A stretch of 64,000 nucleotides of DNA from Methylophilus sp. TWE2 (GTDB taxonomy: Bacteria; Pseudomonadota; Gammaproteobacteria; Burkholderiales; Methylophilaceae): assembly GCF_001183865.1 (NCBI RefSeq), contig NZ_CP012020.1:1612001-1676000 (forward strand), read 5' to 3'. Below the pieces are notes generated by a model that saw nothing but the letters and a program-made list of their open reading frames with translations, did no database searches and was not told the origin of the DNA. Below, piece after piece: positions 47,262 through 55,783 of this stretch. A program made the position numbers and the translations under genes. How positions within the stretch are numbered: position 1 is the first letter of the stretch; every line of letters starts with the position of its first letter.

Positions 47262-47693
47262 TTAGGCTGATTTAGATTTGCCAAAGGCAACTGCAACCGC
47301 TAACAAACCAAACAACATCATCATGTTGGTCTCTGGTTCTGGGACAGGCGTTGCAGGAATAAATGTACCCAGTGTTGTTGTGTATTGACCAGTCCACGCC
47401 CCGACTGCAGTGATATTCAAGTTATATAAACCAGGGATGAAGTTTGTGGTACTAAATTCCCAAACATCGGTAATGAAGTTCTGCGTAAAAGAATAGTTGG
47501 TAGTGCTGCCAGTCAAACTTATCGCTGTCACCCCAAAGCCATCAAATGAGGCATTAAACAACGTGTCATCGACGTTAATAGAGTAAGTTTGTGTACCACT
47601 CCCTGAAATATTTGTTGTTGTAGAGGTTGCACTAGCGGAACCTGCAAACATGAAAGCACTTGCAGCAATGATGCTGTATACAATTTTTTTCAC
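47262..47693 (-). CDS. PEP-CTERM exported protein 4
   Basis: A 143-aa protein. I place the start at GTG 47693, which has GGGAG 7 nt upstream; the frame extends to 47720 without a better start. Signal peptide KKIVYSIIAASAFMFAGSASA. The mature part is low in Cys and rich in Thr/Ser/Asn. The C-terminus has PVPEPETNMMMLFGLLAVAVA then FGKSKSA, a complete PEP-CTERM signal. First gene of the second PEP-CTERM unit, with the shared palindrome 67 bp upstream. Confidence 0.85.
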   Translation of the reverse strand: MKKIVYSIIAASAFMFAGSASATSTTTNISGSGTQTYSINVDDTLFNASFDGFGVTAISLTGSTTNYSFTQNFITDVWEFSTTNFIPGLYNLNITAVGAWTGQYTTTLGTFIPATPVPEPETNMMMLFGLLAVAVAFGKSKSA

Positions 47694-47759
47694 AATCCAT
47701 CTCCCAAATAAATAAAACACTCGGGAGTATGATGCTTTAAAGTAAGACTAACTAATATG

Positions 47760-47774
47760 ACCCAGATGGGCTAA
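47760..47774 (-). promoter_or_regulatory. palindromic motif upstream of PEP-CTERM unit 2
   Basis: ACCCA-GA-TGGGCTAA on the plus strand, with CCCA/TGGG dyad symmetry, 67 bp before the GTG at 47693. The same motif with a different centre lies 57 bp before the other PEP-CTERM unit. It is probably an operator or promoter element; the binding protein is not identified. Confidence 0.55.
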
Positions 47775-47781
47775 TGCCAAT

Positions 47782-47808
47782 AAAAAAGGCCATGTAAATA
47801 CATGGCCT
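47782..47808 (-). terminator. terminator of PEP-CTERM unit 1
   Basis: Perfect 10-bp stem AGGCCATGTA/TACATGGCCT (47787-47796 with 47799-47808), followed on the minus strand by TTTTTTA. It lies 19 nt beyond the stop of the gene at 47827. Confidence 0.9.
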
Positions 47809-47826
47809 CTTAAAAAGTAAGAAAGA

Positions 47827-48267
47827 TTACTGTTTCTTACGACGTGAGATCAAACCCATCAAACCTAAACCCAAAGCCATCATACCTGTCGTCTGTGGTT
47901 CAGGCACAGCCGCAGTCACTGCTGACAATGTATAAGTAAATTGACCAGATGCAGAGTTCAGGTTACCAAAAATATTGAATGAATAATTACCAGCACTTAA
48001 CAATGTACCGCTTGCAAATGTGTTTGCAGGTACAGCTGTATCTGTCAGTGCAGGAACAAACAATGAATAACTACCTGTTAAACCACTAAAGCTGTAGCTA
48101 ACAACTGAAGCCTCAGAAATAGAGAAATTCAATTGTTCAAAAAACATGCCTGGGTTAAACAGGTACTCAGTTGAGGATACTGAAAATGTCGCAGCATTGG
48201 CATTTACTGCAAATACTGAAGACATCAACAGCGCTGACAATACTGTCATTTTCTTCGCAAGCTTCAT
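47827..48267 (-). CDS. PEP-CTERM exported protein 3
   Basis: A 146-aa protein; ATG 48267 has AGGAG upstream. Signal peptide MKLAKKMTVLSALLMSSVFAVNANA. The mature part is hydrophobic/polar beta-like (SYSFSGLTGSYSLFVPAL). The C-terminal signal is AVPEPQTTGMMALGLGLMG, then SRRKKQ. It ends just before the terminator at 47782-47808. Confidence 0.87.
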   Translation of the reverse strand: MKLAKKMTVLSALLMSSVFAVNANAATFSVSSTEYLFNPGMFFEQLNFSISEASVVSYSFSGLTGSYSLFVPALTDTAVPANTFASGTLLSAGNYSFNIFGNLNSASGQFTYTLSAVTAAVPEPQTTGMMALGLGLMGLISRRKKQ

Positions 48268-48332
48268 AAAATCTCCTAATAAATAAAAAGTACTATGATC
48301 AAACACTAAATTAAACAAATATAGTGAGAAAA

Positions 48333-48965
48333 TTACACTCTTCTCCTACGTGCAATCATCCCAATGAGACCTAAACCCAATGCGGCCAGAGCAGCTGTTT
48401 GAGGTTCAGGCACTGCGGTTACCCCCAAGCTGTATCCCCCTCCGTTTTTCAGGGTTGTACCAGAAACGGAAAGTGTGTAAGTACCTGTAGCTAGTAAACT
48501 GATCCAGTCAGTAGAAACTGTATTTTGTGTAGAAGTCGTTGCACTCCATACCAAAATAGGAATTACGAATACGCTAGTATTTGTTGGGCCGGTGGTTGTA
48601 GTACCACTTGTGCTACTACCTGAAGGGCTTGTTAAAGTAACATTCAAATTACTGAAGCCGGAATTTGAGGTACCGCAAAAAATCAACAATGCGCAGCCAA
48701 CAGAGTTGGAGTTCGTGTAATTCAGAGTAGCTGACAAGGAGTTAAACTCCTGCAAGCGCTGTGCATTCAAATTGAATGTGTAATTGTCAGTGAAAGTTTT
48801 GTCACCAGCATAGGTTTTGCTGACGCTAACACTGCCATCATCAAACAAATCTTGCGAAATGCTTGAGGTTGTTGTCGTTGGGGTGCTTGAAGAGGGTGTC
48901 CCTGCGTGAGCGACACCATTTACAGATAACAGACCTGCCAGTACCAAAGCATTTATTAATTTCAT
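48333..48965 (-). CDS. PEP-CTERM exported protein 2
   Basis: A 210-aa protein; GGGAG precedes ATG 48965. Signal peptide MKLINALVLAGLLSVNGVAHA, then a Ser/Thr-rich stretch (PSSSTPTTTTSSIS). It contains TFTDNYTFNL, similar to the FxDxF motif of one PEP-CTERM family, and two Cys (GCALLIFCG) that could pair. The C-terminal signal is AVPEPQTAALAALGLGLIG, then ARRRRV. Confidence 0.88.
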   Translation of the reverse strand: MKLINALVLAGLLSVNGVAHAGTPSSSTPTTTTSSISQDLFDDGSVSVSKTYAGDKTFTDNYTFNLNAQRLQEFNSLSATLNYTNSNSVGCALLIFCGTSNSGFSNLNVTLTSPSGSSTSGTTTTGPTNTSVFVIPILVWSATTSTQNTVSTDWISLLATGTYTLSVSGTTLKNGGGYSLGVTAVPEPQTAALAALGLGLIGMIARRRRV

Positions 48966-49007
48966 TTTAGTTCTCCCATAGTCACAATAAAAATCAGCGT
49001 AACAAAA

Positions 49008-49529
49008 TTACAGTGAATTTTTCTTGCGGTATGTGAGTGTGCCGATGGCAGCCAAGCCCAACAACATCATCAGATTTGTTTCTGGCTCAGGCACGGCAGT
49101 AATAGTGGTTTTTAATGTGTACTGCCCACCAAAAAGACCTGTTGTTGTACCGGATACTTTAATGTAGTAAGCACCAGATGTCAGATTATTCAAATCTGTC
49201 ACCAATGCATTGGAAGCATTGTATAACCCATAGGTAAAAGATGTATCAGAAATGTCATAAATTTGAGCCACTGAAAACCCGAGAGAACTTGAAGGGTCAG
49301 GATAACCAAACACCACTTCTTTCTCACTGATTTGGTAGCTTATTTTGCCCGGGCCAGCGAGCGTGAAATTAAAAATGTCATTAAAACTGACAGTCGGGCC
49401 CAGAATACCACCCGCCGCCACTACCATAGGCAACGTCGACGAACCTGCGCCGAGTGTTACAGTGGTCGCACCTGCATTTACAGCAAAAGAGGCTAAAGCC
49501 GCAATTGCTAGTCCTTTCACTATACTCAT
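49008..49529 (-). CDS. PEP-CTERM exported protein 1, FxDxF type
   Basis: A 173-aa protein; GAGGAG precedes ATG 49529. Signal peptide MSIVKGLAIAALASFAVNAGA. VSFNDIFNFTL carries the FxDxF motif that names a family of PEP-CTERM proteins. The C-terminal signal is AVPEPETNLMMLLGLAAIG, then YRKKNSL. It is the first gene of a three-gene unit (49529 to 47827) with the shared palindrome 57 bp upstream. Confidence 0.88.
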   Translation of the reverse strand: MSIVKGLAIAALASFAVNAGATTVTLGAGSSTLPMVVAAGGILGPTVSFNDIFNFTLAGPGKISYQISEKEVVFGYPDPSSSLGFSVAQIYDISDTSFTYGLYNASNALVTDLNNLTSGAYYIKVSGTTTGLFGGQYTLKTTITAVPEPETNLMMLLGLAAIGTLTYRKKNSL

Positions 49530-49585
49530 GTTAATTCTCCTCAATGTTATTAATACAATAATCAAATTCTTTTATCAGCAAAACT

Positions 49586-49600
49586 ACCCATTTGGGCTAA
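49586..49600 (-). promoter_or_regulatory. palindromic motif upstream of PEP-CTERM unit 1
   Basis: ACCCA-TT-TGGGCTAA on the plus strand, 57 bp before the ATG at 49529. It is identical to the motif at 47760-47774 except for the central two bases. A conserved position and sequence in front of two related units suggests co-regulation. The rest of the 288-bp gap to lnt holds no gene I can support. Confidence 0.55.
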
Positions 49601-49817
49601 TTTTAATTAAAGCCAAGTATTGCGGGCGTTTCGTTATTCGTTATTAATTATCACAGCAAGAAATATACCAATATTACAGAAATATTAATGCCTTGATAAT
49701 CAACAACTTATTCATTTTATCAGGATCCAAAAAGAGTTTTAGAGGCCGGTGACGCTCCAAATAAACCAGCCAACCCTCGGTGGCGCACTATTAACGTGCA
49801 TTTTTACATACACCATT

Positions 49818-51392
49818 TTACACATAAGTCCCACCCATTTGTGAATTTTTTTTGACAGATATTAGTCTGGAGGCTATGCAGATCAGGCCGATCAACTGAA
49901 GAATGTAAAAAATAGCGTCTTTGCATCGACTGTACAAAGTACTGCCTTGATAGCTATCGACAGTATAGTTAAGCGTCAAAGCCTTGTTTTTGGCTGCACG
50001 AACGAGAACTTCTCCGTTTTTATCAATAAAAGCCGTGATGCCGTTATTACTTGCTCTTGCAATCATTTTTTGGCTCTCAATTGCACGGGCTTGGGTAAAC
50101 TGCAGATATTGTTCAAGTCCGGCACTGTGTCCAAACCAAGCGCCATTGCTTACGCTGACGATATAGCTTGCTTCTCGCGCATATTCTGCCAGGTCAGCGC
50201 CAAAAAGATCATCATAGCAAATTGACACTGCGGCATTGTTAGCCCCAAGCAAAAATAATTGTTTTGTTTGGCCTACCGAAAAATCATTATGAGGCATATG
50301 AAACCAATGCTGGTAGATGGGCGAAAATAGAAATGGTAGCGGTACAAACTCCCCAAATGGCACTAGATGCGTTTTATGCTGAACCTGTAATCCGGAGACG
50401 CCATAATTCACCACGGCGTTAAATTTTTGCCGCGTTACGCCGACCTCTTGCCAATCAAGCATCCCAACAAGAATGTCAGCATGTTTTTCAAACGCCACCG
50501 CCATTAACTTGTCTTTTGTTTTGCCCATGGCTTGTGAGAGGAAAATAGGAAACGCTGTTTCTGGCAATACCAACACTTCTGCATCAGCCTGCTGCATTAA
50601 ATCCAGATAACCCAAAATGATTTGCTTACTTTGCTCAACAGACCATTTGGTCTGCTGGGCGATATTCCCTTGCAACAAAGCTACACGAACAGGATCCCCC
50701 TTTGTCGTCCAGCTGACATGCTGCAGACCCATCGCAAGGGCAACAATCACTATCGTTGACAAAGCCCCTAGCCACCGTGTTTTACCTGCCCCCATCAATA
50801 CATAGCAGAATGTAACGACCACTCCCAACAGGATTACGCTCAGACCGTATATCCCAGTGACAGGCAAATAACTAGTCAACAGTCCCCCAGGCACCTGCGT
50901 GTAGCCCATCGTCAACCAGGGAAAACCACCGCCTATATACCCTCTCAACCAATCTCCCGCTCCCCAGGCAAAAGGCAAACACCACAAGGCCCGCACATAG
51001 ACAGTCAACCAAGTCGCCAACGCAGTAAAACTGGCCAGATATAAACACAATATCGCCGTAGACAAATAAGCCAGCCATAAGGGCATTTCACCAAAGTCAT
51101 GCAGGGTCGTCACCATCCACGACAAACCAACCGCATACATCCCCAGGCCAAAGCAGAGACCCAGGCCAAACGCATGAAAAGATGTTTTACTCCGGCAAAG
51201 TAGCCAACATAAAACTAACAGTGTAATGAGAGGGAGACTATAAAAATAAAAAGGCGCAAACCCCAAAACGGTGAGCGCGCCTAGCAAAGCTGCAGTGCCA
51301 AATAAAAAGCCAGGTCTATGCCAATATCTCTTAAGGAAATTAATTATGCTAACAATGGGTGGTTTTACAACTTTGGACAAAATTTTAAACAA
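49818..51392 (-). CDS. lnt: apolipoprotein N-acyltransferase-like protein
   Basis: A 524-aa protein. About seven TM helices cover the first 210 residues; a nitrilase-type domain follows with the catalytic triad regions VLPETAFP (Glu), THLVPFGEFVPL (Lys) and SICYDDLFG (Cys). It N-acylates lipoproteins in the inner membrane, or acts as an exopolysaccharide-associated paralogue. No ATG or GTG exists upstream of TM1; the only candidates are TTG at 51392 or 51380, without a Shine-Dalgarno. TATAAT lies about 10 bp upstream on the minus strand. Confidence 0.85.
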   Translation of the reverse strand: MFKILSKVVKPPIVSIINFLKRYWHRPGFLFGTAALLGALTVLGFAPFYFYSLPLITLLVLCWLLCRSKTSFHAFGLGLCFGLGMYAVGLSWMVTTLHDFGEMPLWLAYLSTAILCLYLASFTALATWLTVYVRALWCLPFAWGAGDWLRGYIGGGFPWLTMGYTQVPGGLLTSYLPVTGIYGLSVILLGVVVTFCYVLMGAGKTRWLGALSTIVIVALAMGLQHVSWTTKGDPVRVALLQGNIAQQTKWSVEQSKQIILGYLDLMQQADAEVLVLPETAFPIFLSQAMGKTKDKLMAVAFEKHADILVGMLDWQEVGVTRQKFNAVVNYGVSGLQVQHKTHLVPFGEFVPLPFLFSPIYQHWFHMPHNDFSVGQTKQLFLLGANNAAVSICYDDLFGADLAEYAREASYIVSVSNGAWFGHSAGLEQYLQFTQARAIESQKMIARASNNGITAFIDKNGEVLVRAAKNKALTLNYTVDSYQGSTLYSRCKDAIFYILQLIGLICIASRLISVKKNSQMGGTYV

Positions 51393-51458
51393 CGTAGATT
51401 GACTATGATTATAACGAGCTAAGACTAATGCTTATACTGCGATTCAAATTCTATGAAT

Positions 51459-52004
51459 TCATAACAGCTTTATGTCAGAGAAATTTGCCAATTTTCGATA
51501 AGGTATATCAAGTTGTAAATTCCCTATACCCTCTTTTGGGTAATCATTGAATAAATATAATTCACCTACTGATGCTGATTTTGCAGCTTGTAAATCAGTA
51601 ATGTTATCTCCTATCATGAGAGAGCTTTCCATCTCAAGATTGAAATCTATTTTAGCCTGCATAAACATACCTGGACGTGGTTTTCGGCACTCGCATCTTG
51701 CAAGGTATTTTCCAAGACCACTTTCCGGGTGGTGAGGACAGTAATAAATATGATCAATTTTGGAATTGCGCTCTTGGAATTTTTGCTGCATCCATTCACT
51801 GAACGATTTAAACTGATCTTCCGTGTAATAACCTCTAGCGATACCTGCCTGGTTTGTGACAATAATCACTTTGTAGTTAAGATCGTTTGCTCTCTTTACC
51901 AATTCAAAAATACCATCAACAAATTCGCAATCCTCGGGTTTATGCACATACCCTTTGTCAATGTTGATAACGCCATCCCTGTCAAGAAATAAGGCTTTAT
52001 TCAA
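51459..52004 (-). CDS. gmhB: D-glycero-D-manno-heptose 1,7-bisphosphate 7-phosphatase
   Basis: A 181-aa HAD phosphatase. Motif I is LFLDRDGVINIDKGYV, then VTNQAGIARGYY, the zinc-loop Cys/His set CPHHP and CECRKPRPG, and MIGDNITDLQAAKSA. It uses TTG at 52004 as start, overlapping the end of hddC by 8 nt; GGTGAG lies upstream. It removes the 7-phosphate in GDP-heptose synthesis. Confidence 0.93.
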   Translation of the reverse strand: MNKALFLDRDGVINIDKGYVHKPEDCEFVDGIFELVKRANDLNYKVIIVTNQAGIARGYYTEDQFKSFSEWMQQKFQERNSKIDHIYYCPHHPESGLGKYLARCECRKPRPGMFMQAKIDFNLEMESSLMIGDNITDLQAAKSASVGELYLFNDYPKEGIGNLQLDIPYRKLANFSDIKLL

Positions 52005-52713
52005 TGTGACTCACCATGGATGGAATTTTGGTCTGGGCAAGCTGGTAGTCGGAAGGTATACCTATATCAATAAAATCCGTGACGTCCCCATAAGCATGAA
52101 TATTAAGATAAGAGCAATATTTCGCTAGAAAGTCAGTTTCGAAAGAAAACTTTTCCGGCAGCTCATATTCATCAAACACCGTCTTATCTAGTATGTAAAC
52201 ACCAGCATTGATCAAACCCTCCCCTGCATTCCCTTTTTCAAGAAAATTAGTCAGGACATTTGACTCATTTACAATAACAGTGCCGTATCTACTAGAGTCC
52301 GTAATTTTATAGGTTGCCAAGAGTACTTTTTGATTAGGATTTTTCTCGGCAAATTGAACATATGCAGCTAAATTGATACTGGCAAAAGTATCTCCGTTCA
52401 TGATCATAACTCTATTTTGATTTATGACTTTGCAAGCTTTATTAATTGCCCCTCCGGTACCAAGTGGCTCAGTCTCAATAACATAATTAATCTTAATCTT
52501 CTGGAAATGATCTCCAAAAAATTCCTGGATTTGCTCGTGCAAATATCCGACCGACAAATAAACTTCTGTGATACCTTGCTCCGACAACTCTTTTAATAAC
52601 CACCATAAGAAAGGTTTACCACTAATGTTCGCGAGCGGTTTGGGTAGATCAGGCACAACACTTTTAAGTCTTGTACCCATCCCACCCGCAAGAATTAATA
52701 CCGGAATACTCAT
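51997..52713 (-). CDS. hddC: D-glycero-D-manno-heptose 1-phosphate guanosyltransferase-type nucleotidyltransferase
   Basis: A 238-aa sugar-1-phosphate nucleotidyltransferase. The signature is VLILAGGMGTRLKSVVPDLPKP, with NGDTFASINLAAYV and a LINAGVYILDK motif. The HddC assignment comes from its place between gmhB and gmhA-hddA; sequence alone would also allow another hexose nucleotidyltransferase. Overlaps on both sides show tight coupling. Confidence 0.87.
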   Translation of the reverse strand: MSIPVLILAGGMGTRLKSVVPDLPKPLANISGKPFLWWLLKELSEQGITEVYLSVGYLHEQIQEFFGDHFQKIKINYVIETEPLGTGGAINKACKVINQNRVMIMNGDTFASINLAAYVQFAEKNPNQKVLLATYKITDSSRYGTVIVNESNVLTNFLEKGNAGEGLINAGVYILDKTVFDEYELPEKFSFETDFLAKYCSYLNIHAYGDVTDFIDIGIPSDYQLAQTKIPSMVSHIE

Positions 52714-53291
52714 GATCTTGGAAAAATCTCCATTTCAACCAAGCCACAAATAATATGACCTAACAACAAGTGGCCTTCCTGTATCTTGGGAGTTTCAGTA
52801 GAGGGAATCTTGATTTCTATATCACACAATTCAGGACTTACCCAGCCATTTGCCCCAGTCAAACCAATGACAGTAAGCCCTTTTTCTTTTGCTGTTTTCA
52901 TCGCAGCAACGACATTGACTGACTTACCAGAGGTTGAATAAGCCCAAAAAATATCCCCAGGCAACCCAACTGCCTGCACTTGTCTTGAAAATAACTTGTC
53001 ATATCCATAATCGTTTCCGATTGCGGTCATGATGGAGGTATCAACTGTTAGTGCAAACGCAGCCAATCCAGGCCGATCATAATTAAAGCGGCTTACAAAC
53101 TCTCCTGCAATATGTTGTGCATCTGCAGCACTACCGCCATTACCAGCTAGCAACACTTTATTTTGGCTTCTCAGACACTTACATATCACCTCTACAGCAC
53201 GCTCAACAGCTGACAGGATTGTTTCATCTTTACCTATTAGTTCAAAAATCTGCACAGCCTTTGCTATTTCATTATCAATGAAAGTTCTCAT
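52710..53291 (-). CDS. gmhA: sedoheptulose 7-phosphate isomerase
   Basis: A 193-aa SIS-domain isomerase. AGNGGSAADAQHIAGEFVSRF and FWAYSTSGKSVNVVAAM are the substrate-binding segments, and QEGHLLLGHIICGLVE the C-terminal helix. It converts sedoheptulose 7-phosphate to heptose 7-phosphate, the first step of the heptose pathway. Overlaps hddA and hddC by 4 bp. Confidence 0.92.
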   Translation of the reverse strand: MRTFIDNEIAKAVQIFELIGKDETILSAVERAVEVICKCLRSQNKVLLAGNGGSAADAQHIAGEFVSRFNYDRPGLAAFALTVDTSIMTAIGNDYGYDKLFSRQVQAVGLPGDIFWAYSTSGKSVNVVAAMKTAKEKGLTVIGLTGANGWVSPELCDIEIKIPSTETPKIQEGHLLLGHIICGLVEMEIFPRS

Positions 53292-54328
53292 TCTTTTCTC
53301 CAGGCATGAGAGCCAAAATCAGTAAAACTACAAGTGGATACTTGCCCCTCAAACTTGGAAAGCACCTTCATCAAGTTAGGGCGCAGAGTTGGCTCTACAA
53401 AAAACATAATGAAGCCACCACCCCCAGCCCCTGAAACTTTACCGCACGAAGCACCTGCCTTAATGGCGGCATCATAAATTTCATCAATCAGAGGATTGCT
53501 AATACTTTTTGCCATTTGCTTTTTAGAAGCCCAGCCTTGTTGCATTGAGCTCACAAATGCACTGAAGTCTGCTTTCAATATTGCTTCTTTCATTAATTGT
53601 GCTTCGGCTTTAACGGCGTGCAATGCATCTAAAGACTGTTTTTGCCCTGTTTTTATATTATTAGCTTGCTCATCAATAATTTTTGCAGACTCTCGTGAGA
53701 CCCCTGTATAAAACAGTACCAATGAAGATTCAAGTTCAGCCTTAATATGTGGCTTAATCCTTAACGGATTTACAATCACTTTGTCTTTATAAAACTCCAT
53801 GAAATTAAAACCACCAAAGGTTGCTGCATATTGATCTTGCTTACCGCCGGCAAACTTCAAATCCTCACGTTCAATTTTGTAGGCCAACTGAGCAATTTCA
53901 TAATCACCCAGCGGCAAACTCAGTAACTCACAAAACGCTTGCACAATAGCAACTACCATTGTAGAGGATGAACCAAGACCTGAACCTGGAGGCGCTTCCG
54001 AATGTGTAATAATCGTCACCGGGATAGGAACAAAATTATTAAACTCTTTAATAACTCTGTTATAGACACCCGCATGTAGGTCTAACCCCGGAACTCTCTG
54101 AATCTCCGAAGACATATTCCCAACCCACTCTTTGCCGTTATCAGCCGCGATGAAGCTTACTTTGCCATCTGATCTCGTTTGAATAGTTGCGTAAGCATAT
54201 TTATCAATAGTTACGTTTAGAATATGCCCTCCGAACTCATCTGAGTACGGAGAAACATCTGTACCGCCACCTGCCAAGCCTAATCGCAAGGGTGCTCTGG
54301 CTCTTATAGTTGTATTTTTCACTATCAT
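53288..54328 (-). CDS. hddA: D-glycero-D-manno-heptose 7-phosphate kinase (GHMP family)
   Basis: A 346-aa GHMP kinase. RAPLRLGLAGGGTDVSPYSDEFGG opens the protein in the way of HddA, SEAPPGSGLGSSSTMVVA is the ATP loop and GKVSGAGGGGFIMFF motif 3. It forms heptose 1,7-bisphosphate. Together with the next three genes it gives the complete route to GDP-D-glycero-alpha-D-manno-heptose. Confidence 0.92.
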   Translation of the reverse strand: MIVKNTTIRARAPLRLGLAGGGTDVSPYSDEFGGHILNVTIDKYAYATIQTRSDGKVSFIAADNGKEWVGNMSSEIQRVPGLDLHAGVYNRVIKEFNNFVPIPVTIITHSEAPPGSGLGSSSTMVVAIVQAFCELLSLPLGDYEIAQLAYKIEREDLKFAGGKQDQYAATFGGFNFMEFYKDKVIVNPLRIKPHIKAELESSLVLFYTGVSRESAKIIDEQANNIKTGQKQSLDALHAVKAEAQLMKEAILKADFSAFVSSMQQGWASKKQMAKSISNPLIDEIYDAAIKAGASCGKVSGAGGGGFIMFFVEPTLRPNLMKVLSKFEGQVSTCSFTDFGSHAWRKE

Positions 54329-54344
54329 GGCTTGCCTTTAAAAA

Positions 54345-54887
54345 TTAAAATTTTTCCGCTTCTGAAAATAACTTTCCAACTGAGTCTTTGCCTGATAAAG
54401 ACGGTAGCTCACTGATGGGCCAAGCAATTTTCAAATCAGGATCATTCCAAATAATGCAACGCTCATGTTGAGGCGCATAAAAGTCAGTCGTCTTGTACAA
54501 GAACTCAGCCGTCTCAGAAAGCACCACAAACCCGTGCGCGAATCCCTCAGGCACCCATAGCATTCGCTTATTTTCTGCACTAAGTATCTCACCTACCCAT
54601 TGCCCAAACGTAGGCGATTTAGAACGCAGGTCTACGGCAACATCAAACACTTCACCCTGAGTCACACGGACAAGTTTTCCTTGCGGCTGTTGAATTTGAT
54701 AATGAAGACCACGCAGTACATGTTTAGAAGATTTTGAGTGATTATCTTGCACAAATCTGGGGCGCAACCCTGTGGCTTCTGCAAACACATTCTCGTTAAA
54801 GCTTTCATAAAAAAAGCCGCGTGCATCCCCAAATACTTTAGGTTCAAAAACCACCACATCAGGAATTGCTGTTTTAATCGCCTGCAT
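54345..54887 (-). CDS. rfbC: dTDP-4-dehydrorhamnose 3,5-epimerase
   Basis: A 180-aa cupin epimerase. Typical strings are GDARGFFYESFNENVF, FVQDNHSKSSKHVLRGLHYQ (catalytic His in LRGLHYQ) and LWVPEGFAHGFVVLSE. Third enzyme of dTDP-L-rhamnose synthesis. Its start overlaps the rfbA stop by one base. Confidence 0.95.
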   Translation of the reverse strand: MQAIKTAIPDVVVFEPKVFGDARGFFYESFNENVFAEATGLRPRFVQDNHSKSSKHVLRGLHYQIQQPQGKLVRVTQGEVFDVAVDLRSKSPTFGQWVGEILSAENKRMLWVPEGFAHGFVVLSETAEFLYKTTDFYAPQHERCIIWNDPDLKIAWPISELPSLSGKDSVGKLFSEAEKF

Positions 54888-55774
54888 TAAAACACCCTCT
54901 CATTCACAATTTGCATTAAATACTGCCCATAGCCATTTTTCTTATAAAGCTCGGCTTGCTTCAGGAGTTCTTCTGCAGTGATATAGCCCATGCGGTAAGC
55001 GATTTCTTCAGGGCAAGCAACCTTGAGCCCTTGACGATTTTCAATGGTTTGAATAAACAATGAGGCCTCAAGCAAGGACTCATGCGTACCCGTATCCAGC
55101 CACGCATGGCCACGCCCCATCACCTTCACATTCAGTTGATTTTGTGACAAATATTGTTTATTCACATCGGTGATTTCTAACTCGCCTCTAGGTGAAGGCT
55201 TCATATTGGCAGCAATATCACACACCTGGTTGTCATAAAAATACAACCCTGTCACTGCATAGCGTGATTTAGGCTTGGTAGGTTTTTCTTCCAAACTAAT
55301 CGCCTTGCCTTCAGCGTCAAACTCCACCACACCATAACGCTCAGGATCATGCACCGGGTAAGCAAACACTGTTGCGCCTTCAGTTTGCGTATTTGCAGCC
55401 TGTAGGCCTAAGGCTAATTCATGCCCATAAAAAATATTATCGCCCAACACTAAGGCACTCGGATGACCATTAATAAAGTCTTTGCCAATAATAAAAGCCT
55501 GGGCCAGGCCATCTGGTGAAGGCTGAACAGCATATTGAATATTCATGCCCCATTGCGATCCATCGCCCAGCAATTGCTCAAATCTTGGAGTATCCTGTGG
55601 AGTAGAGATCAGCAAAACATCTTTAATGCCAGACAGCATTAATGTGGACAAGGGGTAATAAACCATGGGCTTGTCATACACCGGAATAAGCTGTTTTGAA
55701 ACCGCCTGCGTGGCCGGATATAAACGGGTGCCAGACCCCCCTGCCAAAATTATGCCTTTTCTATGTTGCGCCAT
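54887..55774 (-). CDS. rfbA: glucose-1-phosphate thymidylyltransferase
   Basis: A 295-aa nucleotidyltransferase with [42 protein letters not shown] and [19 protein letters not shown]. Two tandem ATGs exist (55777 and 55774); the second is better spaced from AGGA. It makes dTDP-glucose for the rhamnose pathway. Confidence 0.95.
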   Translation of the reverse strand: MAQHRKGIILAGGSGTRLYPATQAVSKQLIPVYDKPMVYYPLSTLMLSGIKDVLLISTPQDTPRFEQLLGDGSQWGMNIQYAVQPSPDGLAQAFIIGKDFINGHPSALVLGDNIFYGHELALGLQAANTQTEGATVFAYPVHDPERYGVVEFDAEGKAISLEEKPTKPKSRYAVTGLYFYDNQVCDIAANMKPSPRGELEITDVNKQYLSQNQLNVKVMGRGHAWLDTGTHESLLEASLFIQTIENRQGLKVACPEEIAYRMGYITAEELLKQAELYKKNGYGQYLMQIVNERVF

Positions 55775-55783
55775 CATGCATCC

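Noticed and set aside
49540..49640. Sigma-54 (GG-N10-GC) promoter before the PEP-CTERM genes
   Set aside because: PEP-CTERM genes are often RpoN-linked, but no acceptable -24/-12 pair was found in front of either unit.
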